This document shows positions 1 through 8,088 of a stretch of 64,000 bases of DNA, piece by piece. The stretch comes from Candidatus Obscuribacterales bacterium (GTDB lineage: Bacteria; Cyanobacteriota; Vampirovibrionia; Obscuribacterales; Obscuribacteraceae): the NCBI GenBank assembly GCA_019637435.1, contig JAHBVO010000005.1, positions 310,001 to 374,000 on the forward strand, given 5' to 3'. A model generated the notes under the pieces. It was not told the DNA's origin. It did not search any database and saw only the letters and a program-made list of their open reading frames with translations. A program made the position numbers and the translations under genes. Every line of letters starts with the position of its first letter. The first letter of the stretch is position 1.

Positions 1-1321
1 GATATTCCCACTTGTCCGGCATAGAGATGATATCTTCGTTGTACATGTGAAACCAGGCACTGTTTCTCACGTTCGACTGGGTCATCGGCTGCACGTTATG
101 CTCTCGCAGCCATTGGTCGACATCGTAATAGAAGAACTGTTTGCTCCACATCATGCCACCAAGTGCGGTTCTTAAGATCTTCGATCGTTCTTTATCTTCC
201 AGCAATTTATCGGGTGTAAGACCTTCGTAGAAATGGTCGGCTTCTCTCGTCCGCAGTTCCATAACCTCATCGAAGTTTTTCATGGGCTCACCATATTCAG
301 TGGCACCCATTCGAAAACGGATCGAGGCGCTCCCGCCAGCGGGAATGGTCAGTTTATAATGCGCCGACATCTTCGTGCCAACCTGCGCCGGATTAACAGC
401 GTCCAGCTTTCCATCAACAACATAGTTGTTTATCCCATCCTTGACATAAGGACTCTGGTTGGGCGAGCCCCACAGTCGCTCCAGATTCGTTTCGTTCTCA
501 GTAAATAGAAGAGGAACGGTGCGGTCAAAGTAGATATGGTATTCGGAGAGTTTATCGGAATAGTTTTTATCAGTGTGCTGAGCACTTGCCGCCGACAATC
601 CATCCTTTGTCAAGCCTCGTATCATCGGCTTCGACGCATCCCCGCCCCAGGACCAGGTGTTGCGAAACCAGAATGTCGGCAATACATCAATCTCGGCTTC
701 CTCACCAGCTCTATTGAAGATAGAAACCTTTATCAACAGATCTTCCGGGGTTTCCTTCGCGTATTCGATAAAGACATCGAAGTAACGGTTGTCATCGAAT
801 ACTCCGGTATCAATCAGTTCGTATTCCTTCTCATACTTGCTGCGATCGCCATTACCCATCAGAAGCTTGTCGTATGGGAAACGGTGTTGCGTATATTTGT
901 ACAGGTATTTCATGTACGAATGCGTCGGTGTACTGTCGAGATAGTAGTAGATCTCTTTGACGTCCTCGCCATGGTTGCCTTCACTGTTGGTCAGACCGAA
1001 CAATCGCTCTTTGATGATTGGATCTCTGCCGTTCCACAGACCAAGGGCGAAACAGAGAATCTGATGCTCATCACTGATGCCGCCCAGACCATCTTCACCC
1101 CAGCGATACGCACGCGATCGAGCATGGTCATGCGGGAAATAGTTCCACGCATCACCGTTTTCGCTGTAGTCCTCGCGCACAGTTCCCCACTGCCGCTCAC
1201 TGAGATAGGGTCCCCATTTTTTCCACGGCGTGCCTTGCGTTCGAGCGTCAAGCAGTCGCTGTTTCTCAGGATTAATAGTATCGAGCTTAGCTGCATGTCT
1301 TTCGCGTTCGTTCTGCGCCAT
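1..1321 (-). CDS. GH63-family (MGH1-like) glucosidase, N-terminal part, cut by the window edge
   Basis: The reading frame starts with ATG at 1321 (GAGG a few bases upstream; no other start before an in-frame stop) and runs open off the left edge, so only the first about 440 codons are seen. The protein has the blocks ERQWGTVREDYS, AWNYFPHDHARSRAYRWGED, LTNSEGNHGEDVKE and TPTHSYMKYLYKY, which I recognise from the large bacterial MGH1-like/GH63 glucosidases, and reads WFHMYNEDIISMPDKWEY at the edge. These are (alpha/alpha)6-barrel alpha-glucosidases that act on glucose- or mannose-containing oligosaccharides. There is no signal peptide, so it is probably cytosolic. The substrate cannot be read from the sequence. 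Family call is firm; exact specificity is open. Confidence 0.88.
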   Translation of the reverse strand, partial: MAQNERERHAAKLDTINPEKQRLLDARTQGTPWKKWGPYLSERQWGTVREDYSENGDAWNYFPHDHARSRAYRWGEDGLGGISDEHQILCFALGLWNGRDPIIKERLFGLTNSEGNHGEDVKEIYYYLDSTPTHSYMKYLYKYTQHRFPYDKLLMGNGDRSKYEKEYELIDTGVFDDNRYFDVFIEYAKETPEDLLIKVSIFNRAGEEAEIDVLPTFWFRNTWSWGGDASKPMIRGLTKDGLSAASAQHTDKNYSDKLSEYHIYFDRTVPLLFTENETNLERLWGSPNQSPYVKDGINNYVVDGKLDAVNPAQVGTKMSAHYKLTIPAGGSASIRFRMGATEYGEPMKNFDEVMELRTREADHFYEGLTPDKLLEDKERSKILRTALGGMMWSKQFFYYDVDQWLREHNVQPMTQSNVRNSAWFHMYNEDIISMPDKWEY

Positions 1322-1414
1322 GGCGACCTCGAATGTGGGGAATAGGCTTCAACGATATGCCACGCAATTCATACCTAACTTCGCCTGTAGCATTAAACCG
1401 TTCATTTATATGGA

Positions 1415-1437
1415 AAACCGTTAGCGCCGAACGGTTT
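1415..1437 (-). terminator. Stem-loop downstream of the TPR gene
   Basis: A perfect 8-bp inverted repeat AAACCGTT / AACGGTTT with a 7-nt loop lies between the stop of the minus-strand TPR gene and the start of the GH63 gene. Read on the minus strand it is followed by TTTTCC, a short T-run, so it may be a weak terminator; it could also be an operator for the GH63 gene. Confidence 0.4.
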
Positions 1438-1539
1438 ATTAACTGAACGTCGCTACGACAAGTGCGCTCGTTCCACTGCTCTAATGAATGCAGACGGAAG
1501 CGGATGTGCAAACGATGACGAGTAAGACCGCCGGAGAGC

Positions 1540-2208
1540 TCAAAGAGGAGTGAACGAGCTGTTTATCTCATCCACCTTGCGCTGGTAAATCTCAGCCTCT
1601 TTAGGACGTTTTCGCTTTCTCATCAATTCCGCATAGCTTGCGTAGGCGGACATCAAGCCAAGTTTATCGGCCACGCCGTTCGGACCTTTTGTCGCGATCA
1701 GACGCTTGATATGAACCTCGGCAATAGTCAGTTCATTTGCACCAAGTTCTGCCGTGATCAACTGCGGAAGCAACTCTTGCATCATCTCTTCGTACGGGTA
1801 TGGAGTGCGAACAACCTCGGCGGAAACAACGCCTCCGGGATGGTGCCTCTCTATTATCTTCTCGGGTTTCCGTTCCTTGGTCGGAGAGGGCTTCATCGCC
1901 CCGCCATCAATAATTGCCAGAGCCTGTTTTAAGGTTTTAGACGCGTCTTGAAACCGATTAGCTCGGTTGTAGTGCATCCCTAAGCCGAGAAGACTGCCAA
2001 TGTACTCTTTGCTGTTTCGTCCCTTGCGCAAACTCTTTTTGACGATAGCCGAATAGACCTGCTCAGTATCAGGCATCCCTTCTGAACCTGATACCGCTTC
2101 TGAGACACCAGGCACCACTCCTGGTTCTTCATCTTGCGAAAAACTGGGAGCAACGCTAGCGGCAATCATTGTGGTAAAAAGAAGAGCACCTGTAAAAACC
2201 TTCCGCAT
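1540..2208 (-). CDS. Secreted TPR-like protein
   Basis: A protein of about 222 residues. The start chosen is ATG at 2208, because AGAGG sits 7 nt upstream and the first residues MRKVFTGALLFTTMIAASVA form a classical signal peptide ending near SFSQ; an ATG at 2256 would add 16 unconvincing residues. After a Ser/Gly/Pro-rich linker there is one clear TPR-like helix pair (GLGMHYNRANRFQDASKTLK) and a second near the C-terminus (YASYAELMRKRKRPKEAEIY). It is probably a periplasmic or surface scaffold protein. I do not recognise a specific family. It lies downstream of the beta-helix gene on the same strand but hairpins separate them, so co-transcription is doubtful. Confidence 0.75.
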   Translation of the reverse strand: MRKVFTGALLFTTMIAASVAPSFSQDEEPGVVPGVSEAVSGSEGMPDTEQVYSAIVKKSLRKGRNSKEYIGSLLGLGMHYNRANRFQDASKTLKQALAIIDGGAMKPSPTKERKPEKIIERHHPGGVVSAEVVRTPYPYEEMMQELLPQLITAELGANELTIAEVHIKRLIATKGPNGVADKLGLMSAYASYAELMRKRKRPKEAEIYQRKVDEINSSFTPL

Positions 2209-2281
2209 CAGGAACCTCTGGTGGTGAATGGTGGCATGACCTGTTTCAAAGCTCATTCTAGACGTTCAGCTCCAAAGAGTA

Positions 2282-2316
2282 AATGAGCACGGAGAGTCTC
2301 AAACTCCATGCTCATT
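2282..2316. other. Intergenic inverted repeat
   Basis: AATGAGCA / TGCTCATT (8 bp) enclosing GGAG / CTCC (4 bp) forms a long imperfect hairpin in the 157-bp gap between the beta-helix gene and the TPR gene. There is no good T-run directly behind it on either strand, so its role (terminator stem or operator) is unresolved. Confidence 0.45.
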
Positions 2317-2327
2317 GTGCTCGTTTA

Positions 2328-2352
2328 AGTAAGAAACGGTTTCTTTAAACCG
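2328..2352 (-). terminator. Rho-independent terminator of the beta-helix gene
   Basis: CGGTTT / AAACCG stem (2337-2342 with 2347-2352) and a 4-nt loop, starting about 13 nt after the stop codon of the minus-strand gene at 2365 and followed on that strand by TTTCTTACTT. Confidence 0.6.
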
Positions 2353-2364
2353 GCGGCAATGCGA

Positions 2365-3678
2365 TTACGGGCCACCCATAGGAGGAAGACCGCTGTTGGG
2401 ACCGTAGGGTGGAACAATAGCGCCTACGTTCGTAATACTGCATCCTTTCTCTGTCGCAGGAGAACCGCTCGCGAGCTCATAGGTCTGCACGGTCCAGGCA
2501 CGTGGTCGGTACGTGTCTTTGTTTACAGGCGCCCAGAGCGTGCTTTCTTGAACATACTGCGGATTGACGAGGGAAGAGGCTAACGTCGTTGTGTTGCCGG
2601 TTACGTGATACTGAACATTGCCCCCGTTATCCAAACTTTGCGTGACTGGAACGTTGATAGCGCCACCATATATGATGCAGTCTTTGACCTTGACCGTGCC
2701 AACTCCGTTAGTGGAAAACTGCCTGTCATACATCGCGTGCTGAGAGAAATTCGAGACCAGGTTGGGCTCATAAAGAGTGCATCTGGTCAAATTGACTTTG
2801 ACCTTCGAGGCGGTGTCTGTCGGCTCAACGGATACGTTCGCATGGTTTGCTCCTAAGAATAGGCAATCGACAATCGTTGCTTGACCTTGAACGATATCAA
2901 TGCCCTTGTTGTATACCGGTCCGAAAACACATTTGCTGGCGCGAATTAAAGATTGATACGCTGTTCCATTCGGTCTTGCACCGAGTATTCCAACACCCCA
3001 TTCGCCCCACCAGCCATAACCGCCTTCGAAGATGCAACCTCTAAAAGTAGTAGCATTGGGCTGTCCCGCCACCGGTCGTTCAACCGCGCCAGCCTTAACG
3101 TTGGTGAAGCGACAGTTGACGAAGTTATTATCATAGCCACCGAAGACAACGGCACCGACCCGTCCACCGCCGTAAGGAGGGAAACCATATACGGTGCCAA
3201 ATTCTATATTGCGAAAGGTATTGTTGTTGGTTTGAACCTTTACATTCTCACCCGAGAAGTTTGTAATTTTAATTCCGGACCGCGCATTTGCGATCAGCTG
3301 AACGTTGGAGCCGGTTATAGTCACTCCAGTTTGCACAGGCGTGCCGGAGGCCGCTGCAATTGTAACCACTCCATTATGATTCGCGGCGGGCGATTGCCTG
3401 ATGGTCAGGAAGTTTGTTGGAACAGTGAACGGACCTGTATAAGTGACACCAGAAGCGCCACCATCCACTATAATCTGATCCCCTGGAACTACTGACGACC
3501 AGTTGATCGATTGGAATGATTTCCAGGCCTTTTTCCAATTGGTGCCGTCGCCATCGTTGCCGTCCGGCGATACATAAAGATTGCGCGCACTTGCGTCCGC
3601 GCCGCAGGCTAGCGTCGAAGCCAGCGCCACTATAATTCCCGCTATAAATCTGAATTTATAGTTGAGTTGAAATCTCAT
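2365..3678 (-). CDS. Secreted right-handed parallel beta-helix protein
   Basis: A protein of about 437 residues, starting at ATG 3678 behind a GGGAGAG ribosome site; the open frame extends 61 codons further upstream but without a better start. The N-terminus is a signal peptide (hydrophobic AGIIVALASTLACG) followed by ARNLYVSPDGNDGDGTNWKKA, the typical opening of secreted pectate-lyase-like and polysaccharide-binding beta-helix proteins. The rest is rich in Asn, Gly, Thr and Val with rungs such as NNTFRNIEF, DNNFVNCRFTNV and TTFRGCIFEGG. It probably binds or cuts a polysaccharide outside the cell, but no catalytic triad can be assigned by eye. It is divergent from the Tad-like genes and shares the unusual repeat-bearing promoter region at 3850-3960. 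Confidence 0.85.
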   Translation of the reverse strand: MRFQLNYKFRFIAGIIVALASTLACGADASARNLYVSPDGNDGDGTNWKKAWKSFQSINWSSVVPGDQIIVDGGASGVTYTGPFTVPTNFLTIRQSPAANHNGVVTIAAASGTPVQTGVTITGSNVQLIANARSGIKITNFSGENVKVQTNNNTFRNIEFGTVYGFPPYGGGRVGAVVFGGYDNNFVNCRFTNVKAGAVERPVAGQPNATTFRGCIFEGGYGWWGEWGVGILGARPNGTAYQSLIRASKCVFGPVYNKGIDIVQGQATIVDCLFLGANHANVSVEPTDTASKVKVNLTRCTLYEPNLVSNFSQHAMYDRQFSTNGVGTVKVKDCIIYGGAINVPVTQSLDNGGNVQYHVTGNTTTLASSLVNPQYVQESTLWAPVNKDTYRPRAWTVQTYELASGSPATEKGCSITNVGAIVPPYGPNSGLPPMGGP

Positions 3679-3849
3679 TTGGTTTCTCTCCCAAGCTATC
3701 GAACACGTATGTAGAACAGTTTTTGTAGAACACAACCACGTGAACAGTCGCACGAAATCTACGGGTACACAGATGTGAACCCCGCGGTTCTCGATAAACG
3801 CGCATCCAATTTCCACTTTGGAATGCGATTGCTCAACAATAGTCAGCGA

Positions 3850-3890
3850 ACGTGAACTCAATGTGAGTCAAATGTGAAACGAGCGTGAAG
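3850..3890 (-). promoter_or_regulatory. Four direct repeats at 11-bp spacing, PHO-box-like
   Basis: On the plus strand GTGA begins at 3852, 3863, 3874 and 3885, exactly 11 bp apart; on the minus strand the units read TTCAC, CTCAC, TTCAC and TTCAC. Helical-period direct repeats of this form are the known binding mode of OmpR/PhoB/PhoP response regulators, and the core resembles the GTTCACC unit of actinobacterial PhoP boxes. The array lies about 170 bp upstream of the beta-helix gene, in its orientation. The regulator is not in the window. Confidence 0.55.
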
Positions 3891-3938
3891 TCAACGCAAG
3901 CGCCGTACAGGTGGGCAAAAACATTCTGAATTTATTCT

Positions 3939-3960
3939 CTTCACGACAACTTCACGCATC
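3939..3960 (+). promoter_or_regulatory. Two direct repeats CTTCACG at 11-bp spacing
   Basis: CTTCACG starts at 3939 and again at 3950, 11 bp apart, in plus orientation and ending about 29 bp before the TadG-like gene at 3989. It matches the minus-strand array at 3850-3890 and probably binds the same response regulator. Confidence 0.5.
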
Positions 3961-3988
3961 GTCTCTAGACTGAACTGAACGCATTTAT

Positions 3989-5590
3989 ATGGATAAATCA
4001 TCAATGCAGATGCAAGGTCGACGCAAAGTCGCGCACAGAAATGAACGTGGAAATCTCTACGTTCTCTATATCGGTTTTGCAGCGATGATTGTAGTTGTTT
4101 GGAACTTGTATGCTCAAGTCGGTTTATCCTTCATAGTCAATTATCGAAGCAAGTGTGCACTGGAAGCCGCCTCCCTTGCGGCGGCCCGCGACCTGTCAAG
4201 AATCGTCATCGACGATCCGAAGTGGGGGTACGTGGCACTCACAGATCAACCTCCCGTTGGAGAAGACACAAAGGCGGGCGATGGTTATCCGCTTCCCGTG
4301 ACAGGAATAAACACAATCATGGCGACGGTGCGATTGGAGATGCTGGTCGCTCAGGCACTCGGCACAAACGAAGCGATGGCTTGCGCGTTGGATGACCTTC
4401 GCACCGCACGCGCTGCTTCAAGACGTCTATCAAGGACGTTGCGAAACTCGCTCAAGAGAGAAAGAAGCAGCAATGAAGATGAAAAGGAACTTGTAGCTCG
4501 AGATATTTTTGGAAACCTAGTTCGTCCCATGGACAGTGCCGCGACCGTGTATCGAAAAAATGCCGATCAAATGCTTAGTGGTATGGGATGGAAACTTGAA
4601 AGTATGAACGCCGACCTTGGTTCGTTAACACAGGAAGGCACGACGAATACACCAAGTCCAGAGCGAGGTTTGTCAAACCGGGCGGCGTCTATATTCGAGC
4701 CGGAGTTGAAGAATTATCCAGCCTTTGAAGACGTCCCAGCGGCAGGAGAATCATTCTACTTCGCCGGACTCGGGAAACAGACCAGTCTTGTTGAACCTGC
4801 ACTTTTCGATGAATCACGCTCCGTTCAGAACAGCTCCGTGATACGTCTTGTCGCTCAGCTAAAACGAAACGACACTGACAATTGGATGAAATCTGTCGCT
4901 TGCGCTCAACCGGCATACATGGAAGATAAGGTACCTGCATCATATATGGTGCTTCGATTTCCGAACGGGATTCCAAATGGCACGGACTGCTTGAGGAGTT
5001 TGCTGACTTCCGACGGTCTATCGAAAAGAATTCCTTTGTACACCGCTTGTGGTGGCGACTTTCCGAGCGACCAGGGCGCCCAGTTAAAAGAGAATCCGGA
5101 CACATCCTCCGCCACTGTTCGCCAGGCAGTTACCCGCGCATTTTTCGACTGGCTGAGAACCGCACATGCAAAACCAAAGCTAGATGCGATCATCAATGCG
5201 CTTGATTGTCAATTCAACAGCCAACACCCTTCGGTCACCTACTTATACACCTTCGACGACCGCGGAGAAATCGAGGTCGCGGCTCCTAAAGATTATCCCT
5301 TCCTCGCTCAAACCGCCTACGAAAGCCAGCTCTACACCGTCGCAACCAATGTCATCAATCTGCACGGTGTTGCCTGGTCGATGCGGCTTCGCGATCAGGT
5401 CCATCGACTCGGCAAACAGGAGGGCGGCAAACATGCCGGTCAACCGATGCCATCCACGGTGGCAGTTAATCACAATCAGGACGAGGAGAAGCGGTTACTT
5501 GCGACTGCCGGCAGCAGATACGATAGGTCAAGGCTTGGTTTGGAACTCGAAATTTCAACTCCGATAATGACTAACGGAGGCGAATTATGA
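3989..5590 (+). CDS. TadG-like Tad/Flp pilus-assembly protein
   Basis: A protein of 533 residues. A short basic N-terminus (KVAHRNERGN) leads into one membrane helix (LYVLYIGFAAMIVVVWNLYA), then KCALEAASLAAARDLSR. This basic-helix-ALEAA arrangement is the hallmark of the TadE/TadG/TadF class of Tad secretion pilus proteins, which are anchored by the N-terminal helix and exposed outside the inner membrane. The remaining about 450 residues are unrelated to anything I recognise; no von Willebrand domain is obvious. ATG at 3989 has no clear Shine-Dalgarno sequence, and ATGs at codons 6 and 8 are alternatives. It overlaps the next gene by 4 nt (ATGA), so the two are translated together. No TadA ATPase or Flp pilin gene is nearby. 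Confidence 0.7.
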   Translation: MDKSSMQMQGRRKVAHRNERGNLYVLYIGFAAMIVVVWNLYAQVGLSFIVNYRSKCALEAASLAAARDLSRIVIDDPKWGYVALTDQPPVGEDTKAGDGYPLPVTGINTIMATVRLEMLVAQALGTNEAMACALDDLRTARAASRRLSRTLRNSLKRERSSNEDEKELVARDIFGNLVRPMDSAATVYRKNADQMLSGMGWKLESMNADLGSLTQEGTTNTPSPERGLSNRAASIFEPELKNYPAFEDVPAAGESFYFAGLGKQTSLVEPALFDESRSVQNSSVIRLVAQLKRNDTDNWMKSVACAQPAYMEDKVPASYMVLRFPNGIPNGTDCLRSLLTSDGLSKRIPLYTACGGDFPSDQGAQLKENPDTSSATVRQAVTRAFFDWLRTAHAKPKLDAIINALDCQFNSQHPSVTYLYTFDDRGEIEVAAPKDYPFLAQTAYESQLYTVATNVINLHGVAWSMRLRDQVHRLGKQEGGKHAGQPMPSTVAVNHNQDEEKRLLATAGSRYDRSRLGLELEISTPIMTNGGEL

Positions 5591-6138
5591 CCGTTTGCAA
5601 AAATCAAATACGACCCCGACGCAACCGTCGACGGGGCTCATCAATCGCGGAGTTTGGTGCAGCGTTTTACGCTTTCTTCTTCGCGATCATCATTCCAACG
5701 ATCAACTTGCTGAGTTTTGCGATTGCGTTTTCCTACGCACATGTTGCCGCCAATATGACAGCTGATTCAGTGGCTCAATCAATGACTTTGAAGCGCGCAA
5801 GGCAAATAGTAGAAAGCGCACCATCAGATCTAAAAGGTGATTCGCTTGCGAACTTTCTGAAGGTCGAACCTGGTGCCGAACGTTTCAAACTCGATCTTGT
5901 CAGAACCAATATGCAAGGTGAAAACGAGATTCTCACCGCTAAAAAATTGAAGTCGGAAGATAACGATCAGAGTAAAGGGCTAATTCAGTATCGAATCCTG
6001 GCAAATTACACCCTGCGACCGCGGCTCGATCTCGGCTCGGTACCCTTCATAAACACTATTCCGATTATCGGCAAAGAGAGTGAGCTCACTTTTAAACTGA
6101 TTAGAAACATCGAGCACGCCGATGAAATAATGAATTAA
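5587..6138 (+). CDS. TadE-like pilus-assembly protein
   Basis: A protein of 183 residues with a strong GGAGG site 7 nt before ATG 5587. The N-terminus is very basic (RPRRNRRRGSSIAEFGAAFY) and runs into a hydrophobic helix (AFFFAIIIPTINLLSFAIAF). RRGSSIAEFGA matches the TadE signature in which a conserved Glu follows the basic stretch, as in type IV pilin-like processing sites. The C-terminal part is a soluble, probably periplasmic domain. It is coupled to the TadG-like gene by an ATGA overlap. It is likely a minor pseudopilin, or part of a secreted complex, whose export machinery is encoded elsewhere. Confidence 0.72.
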   Translation: MTVCKNQIRPRRNRRRGSSIAEFGAAFYAFFFAIIIPTINLLSFAIAFSYAHVAANMTADSVAQSMTLKRARQIVESAPSDLKGDSLANFLKVEPGAERFKLDLVRTNMQGENEILTAKKLKSEDNDQSKGLIQYRILANYTLRPRLDLGSVPFINTIPIIGKESELTFKLIRNIEHADEIMN

Positions 6139-6231
6139 GTTTCCGGTGTAGCACTGCTTAACGATCCGTTGACTATCGTCAGCCTGGACTCATAATGGAA
6201 TAACCGTTCATTTTATTGAGTGTACTGAGAA

Positions 6232-6392
6232 ACGATCATGTTTACGAATACGTGCCACTACATGCCGGAAATTTCCCTACGCGCCGTACCCGCGCAGTGG
6301 GTGGAAGCCGCACGTGTTCGCAACAGGGAGTAACGCACTCTACTGAACTTAGCGAATCGTGTGAGCTTCCCCAAAAGGAAGCTCATTTTTTT
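6232..6392 (+). ncRNA. Candidate structured RNA or leader ending in a terminator
   Basis: The 319-bp gap between the TadE-like gene and the ABC operon has no convincing ORF but strong pairing potential. CGAATACGTGC (6245-6255) pairs over 11 bp with GCACGTGTTCG (6310-6320, one G-U), enclosing GCGC/GCGC (6281-6284 with 6292-6295) and CACT/AGTG helices. ACGAT (6232-6236) can close the whole element with ATCGT (6356-6360), and the terminator at 6362-6392 follows at once. It could be a free-standing small RNA or a 5' leader of the ABC operon. I could not match it to a known RNA family. No clear promoter was found. Confidence 0.35.
6362..6392 (+). terminator. Rho-independent terminator
   Basis: Nine-bp stem TGAGCTTCC / GGAAGCTCA with loop CCAAAA, followed by TTTTTTT at 6386-6392. 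It ends the TadG/TadE transcript, the candidate RNA before it, or both, and isolates the ABC operon. Confidence 0.85.
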
Positions 6393-6403
6393 CGCGTCCA
6401 TAC

Positions 6404-6430
6404 TTTTAAACCAATTCAATTGGTTTGAAA
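6404..6430. promoter_or_regulatory. Perfect palindrome upstream of the ABC operon, probable operator
   Basis: AAACCAATT (6408-6416), one central C, and AATTGGTTT (6418-6426) form a perfect inverted repeat, and TTT/AAA flanks extend it with one mismatch. The symmetry and length suit a dimeric repressor of TetR, MarR or PadR type. It sits about 40 bp before the exporter operon. No regulator gene is adjacent. Confidence 0.5.
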
Positions 6431-6468
6431 CACAAACAACCTAGTTCTTATTCGAAATGGTGATAGTT

Positions 6469-7293
6469 ATGAAACTCGCAGTTGAAGTAGATAATTTACG
6501 CAAGGTGTACGAGGTGCACAAACGGCGTGGACTTTTCGCGCGAGAAAAATCTGAAGTAGTCTCGGTAGACAACGTCAGCTTCTCGGTGCCGGAAGGACAA
6601 GCGCTGGCATTTGTCGGACCGAACGGAGCCGGAAAGTCAACAACCATTCGGATGTTGACCGGCATCTTGAGACCGACAAGCGGCTCTGCGCGAGTTCTGG
6701 GATTCGACCCGTGGAAAGACAGAGCGCGTATGGCGTTTCACATCGGAGCGGTGTTTGGACAACGGTCCCAATTGTGGTATCACTTGCCTGCAGGCGACAC
6801 ATTCGACTTGCTCGCAAGAATCTACAACATCGATCCGCGTGAGTATAAGAAACGCAGAGACGAGCTTGTCGAGCGCTTCGACCTGGGAGCATTGATAGAC
6901 GTTCCGGTCAGAAAGCTATCGCTCGGTCAAAGAATGAGAGCTGAGGTCGCCGCGAGTTTATTGCATAAACCAAAGTTGCTCATGCTCGACGAGCCGACAA
7001 TCGGTCTCGACATCAACGCGCGCCATCAATTGCGCGAACTCATCCGCGAGTGGAATCGCAGAGATGGTCTCACCGTCTTCTTAACGAGCCACGATACCGG
7101 CGACATCGAAAGTGTCGCAGAGCGCGTGATAATCATAAATCACGGTCGCATCGTTCTCGATGATACCGTTGACGATCTCCGGAATAGAAAAGAATTCGCC
7201 GGATTGAGCCTGGAAGATGCTCTCGCTCACATATACGGACTTGAGCATGACGCCAGTCTCGACGACGACAAAGTGGAGGCACTCATATCATGA
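6469..7293 (+). CDS. ABC-2 exporter ATP-binding protein
   Basis: ATPase of 274 residues. Walker A is GPNGAGKST, the Q-loop lies in VFGQRSQLW, the signature is LSLGQRMR, Walker B is LLMLDEPTIGLD and the H-loop is LTSHD. The start at ATG 6469 has GGTGA 5 nt upstream; an ATG at 6457 would add four residues and lacks a site. It drives the two downstream permeases, with which it forms the common three-gene cluster of uncharacterised ABC-2 exporters (COG4586-COG4587-COG3694 type). It overlaps the next gene by 4 nt. The cargo is unknown; related systems export drugs, lipids or polymers. The palindrome upstream suggests repressor control. Confidence 0.92.
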   Translation: MKLAVEVDNLRKVYEVHKRRGLFAREKSEVVSVDNVSFSVPEGQALAFVGPNGAGKSTTIRMLTGILRPTSGSARVLGFDPWKDRARMAFHIGAVFGQRSQLWYHLPAGDTFDLLARIYNIDPREYKKRRDELVERFDLGALIDVPVRKLSLGQRMRAEVAASLLHKPKLLMLDEPTIGLDINARHQLRELIREWNRRDGLTVFLTSHDTGDIESVAERVIIINHGRIVLDDTVDDLRNRKEFAGLSLEDALAHIYGLEHDASLDDDKVEALIS

Positions 7294-8087
7294 GCGCTTT
7301 GAAAAAATACTGGGCCATCGCCTGGATATCCGCGAAATCGAATCTCGCTTATGTCAGTGAAGTTTGGAGCAGATTGTTCTTCCTCGCTGTCATCCTCTAC
7401 GTCTTCATGTGCGTTTGGAAAGCGACGTTCGCTAATAATCCGGCAGGTCGATTCGAAGGATTCACCTTGAATGAAATCGTCTGGTACCTGGCGTTTGCGG
7501 AAGCGATCATAATGTCTTCTCCGCGGGTGACACCACTCGTTGATGAGGATGTGAGAACCGGAGCCATTGCCGTGCAGTTGGTGCGACCTCTGTCGTACCC
7601 TCTGTACCGGCTCGCCTCCAACTTTGGAGAACAGATTGTTCGCTTTGCCACTACATTCTTTGCGGCGGCAGTAATAGCAGTTGTTCTTGGCGGAGTCCCC
7701 GACAACTTCGCGACCGGATTGCTCTTTGCCCTGATCGTGTTGCCTTTCGCATTTGTTCTCGACTTCCTTGGATATTTGCTGGTAGGTCTCAGCGCTTTCT
7801 GGTTCGAAGATACGACCGGACTCGCTCTCATCTATTCACGATTAACGATGATAGCTGGAGGCATGCTTCTCCCGCTGGAATTGTTTCCCGAGAACTTTCG
7901 GCTCGTATTGAAGGGTCTGCCCTTCGCATACATCGTGAATGGACCGGCCGGTTTGTTCGTACATCCGGACTTAACGGTATTAGGAATGGTGCTTGTCAAT
8001 CAGCTAGTCTGGATAGCCGTGTTCAGTTTGCTCGTCGCGGCTGTATACAGAAAAGCGCTTGGACGCATCGCCTTGAATGGAGGCTAA
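7290..8087 (+). CDS. ABC-2 exporter permease, first subunit
   Basis: Integral membrane protein of 265 residues with about six predicted helices (for example LFFLAVILYVFMCVWK, FFAAAVIAVVLGGV and VLVNQLVWIAVFSLLVAAVY). Internal features such as LVDEDVRTGAIAVQLVRPLSYPLYRLA are typical of the DUF990/COG4587 permeases. Its ATG overlaps the ATPase stop (ATGA), with GGAGG about 10 nt upstream. It pairs with the next gene product to form the heterodimeric membrane channel. Confidence 0.88.
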   Translation: MSALKKYWAIAWISAKSNLAYVSEVWSRLFFLAVILYVFMCVWKATFANNPAGRFEGFTLNEIVWYLAFAEAIIMSSPRVTPLVDEDVRTGAIAVQLVRPLSYPLYRLASNFGEQIVRFATTFFAAAVIAVVLGGVPDNFATGLLFALIVLPFAFVLDFLGYLLVGLSAFWFEDTTGLALIYSRLTMIAGGMLLPLELFPENFRLVLKGLPFAYIVNGPAGLFVHPDLTVLGMVLVNQLVWIAVFSLLVAAVYRKALGRIALNGG

Positions 8088-8088
8088 A

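Noticed and set aside
536..1345. Plus-strand 269-codon open frame
   Set aside because: It is the complement of the GH63 gene; its translation has no family features while the minus strand matches GH63 throughout.
6216..6428. Plus-strand 70-codon ORF before the ABC operon
   Set aside because: It runs through the terminator hairpin and the palindrome and has no ribosome site.
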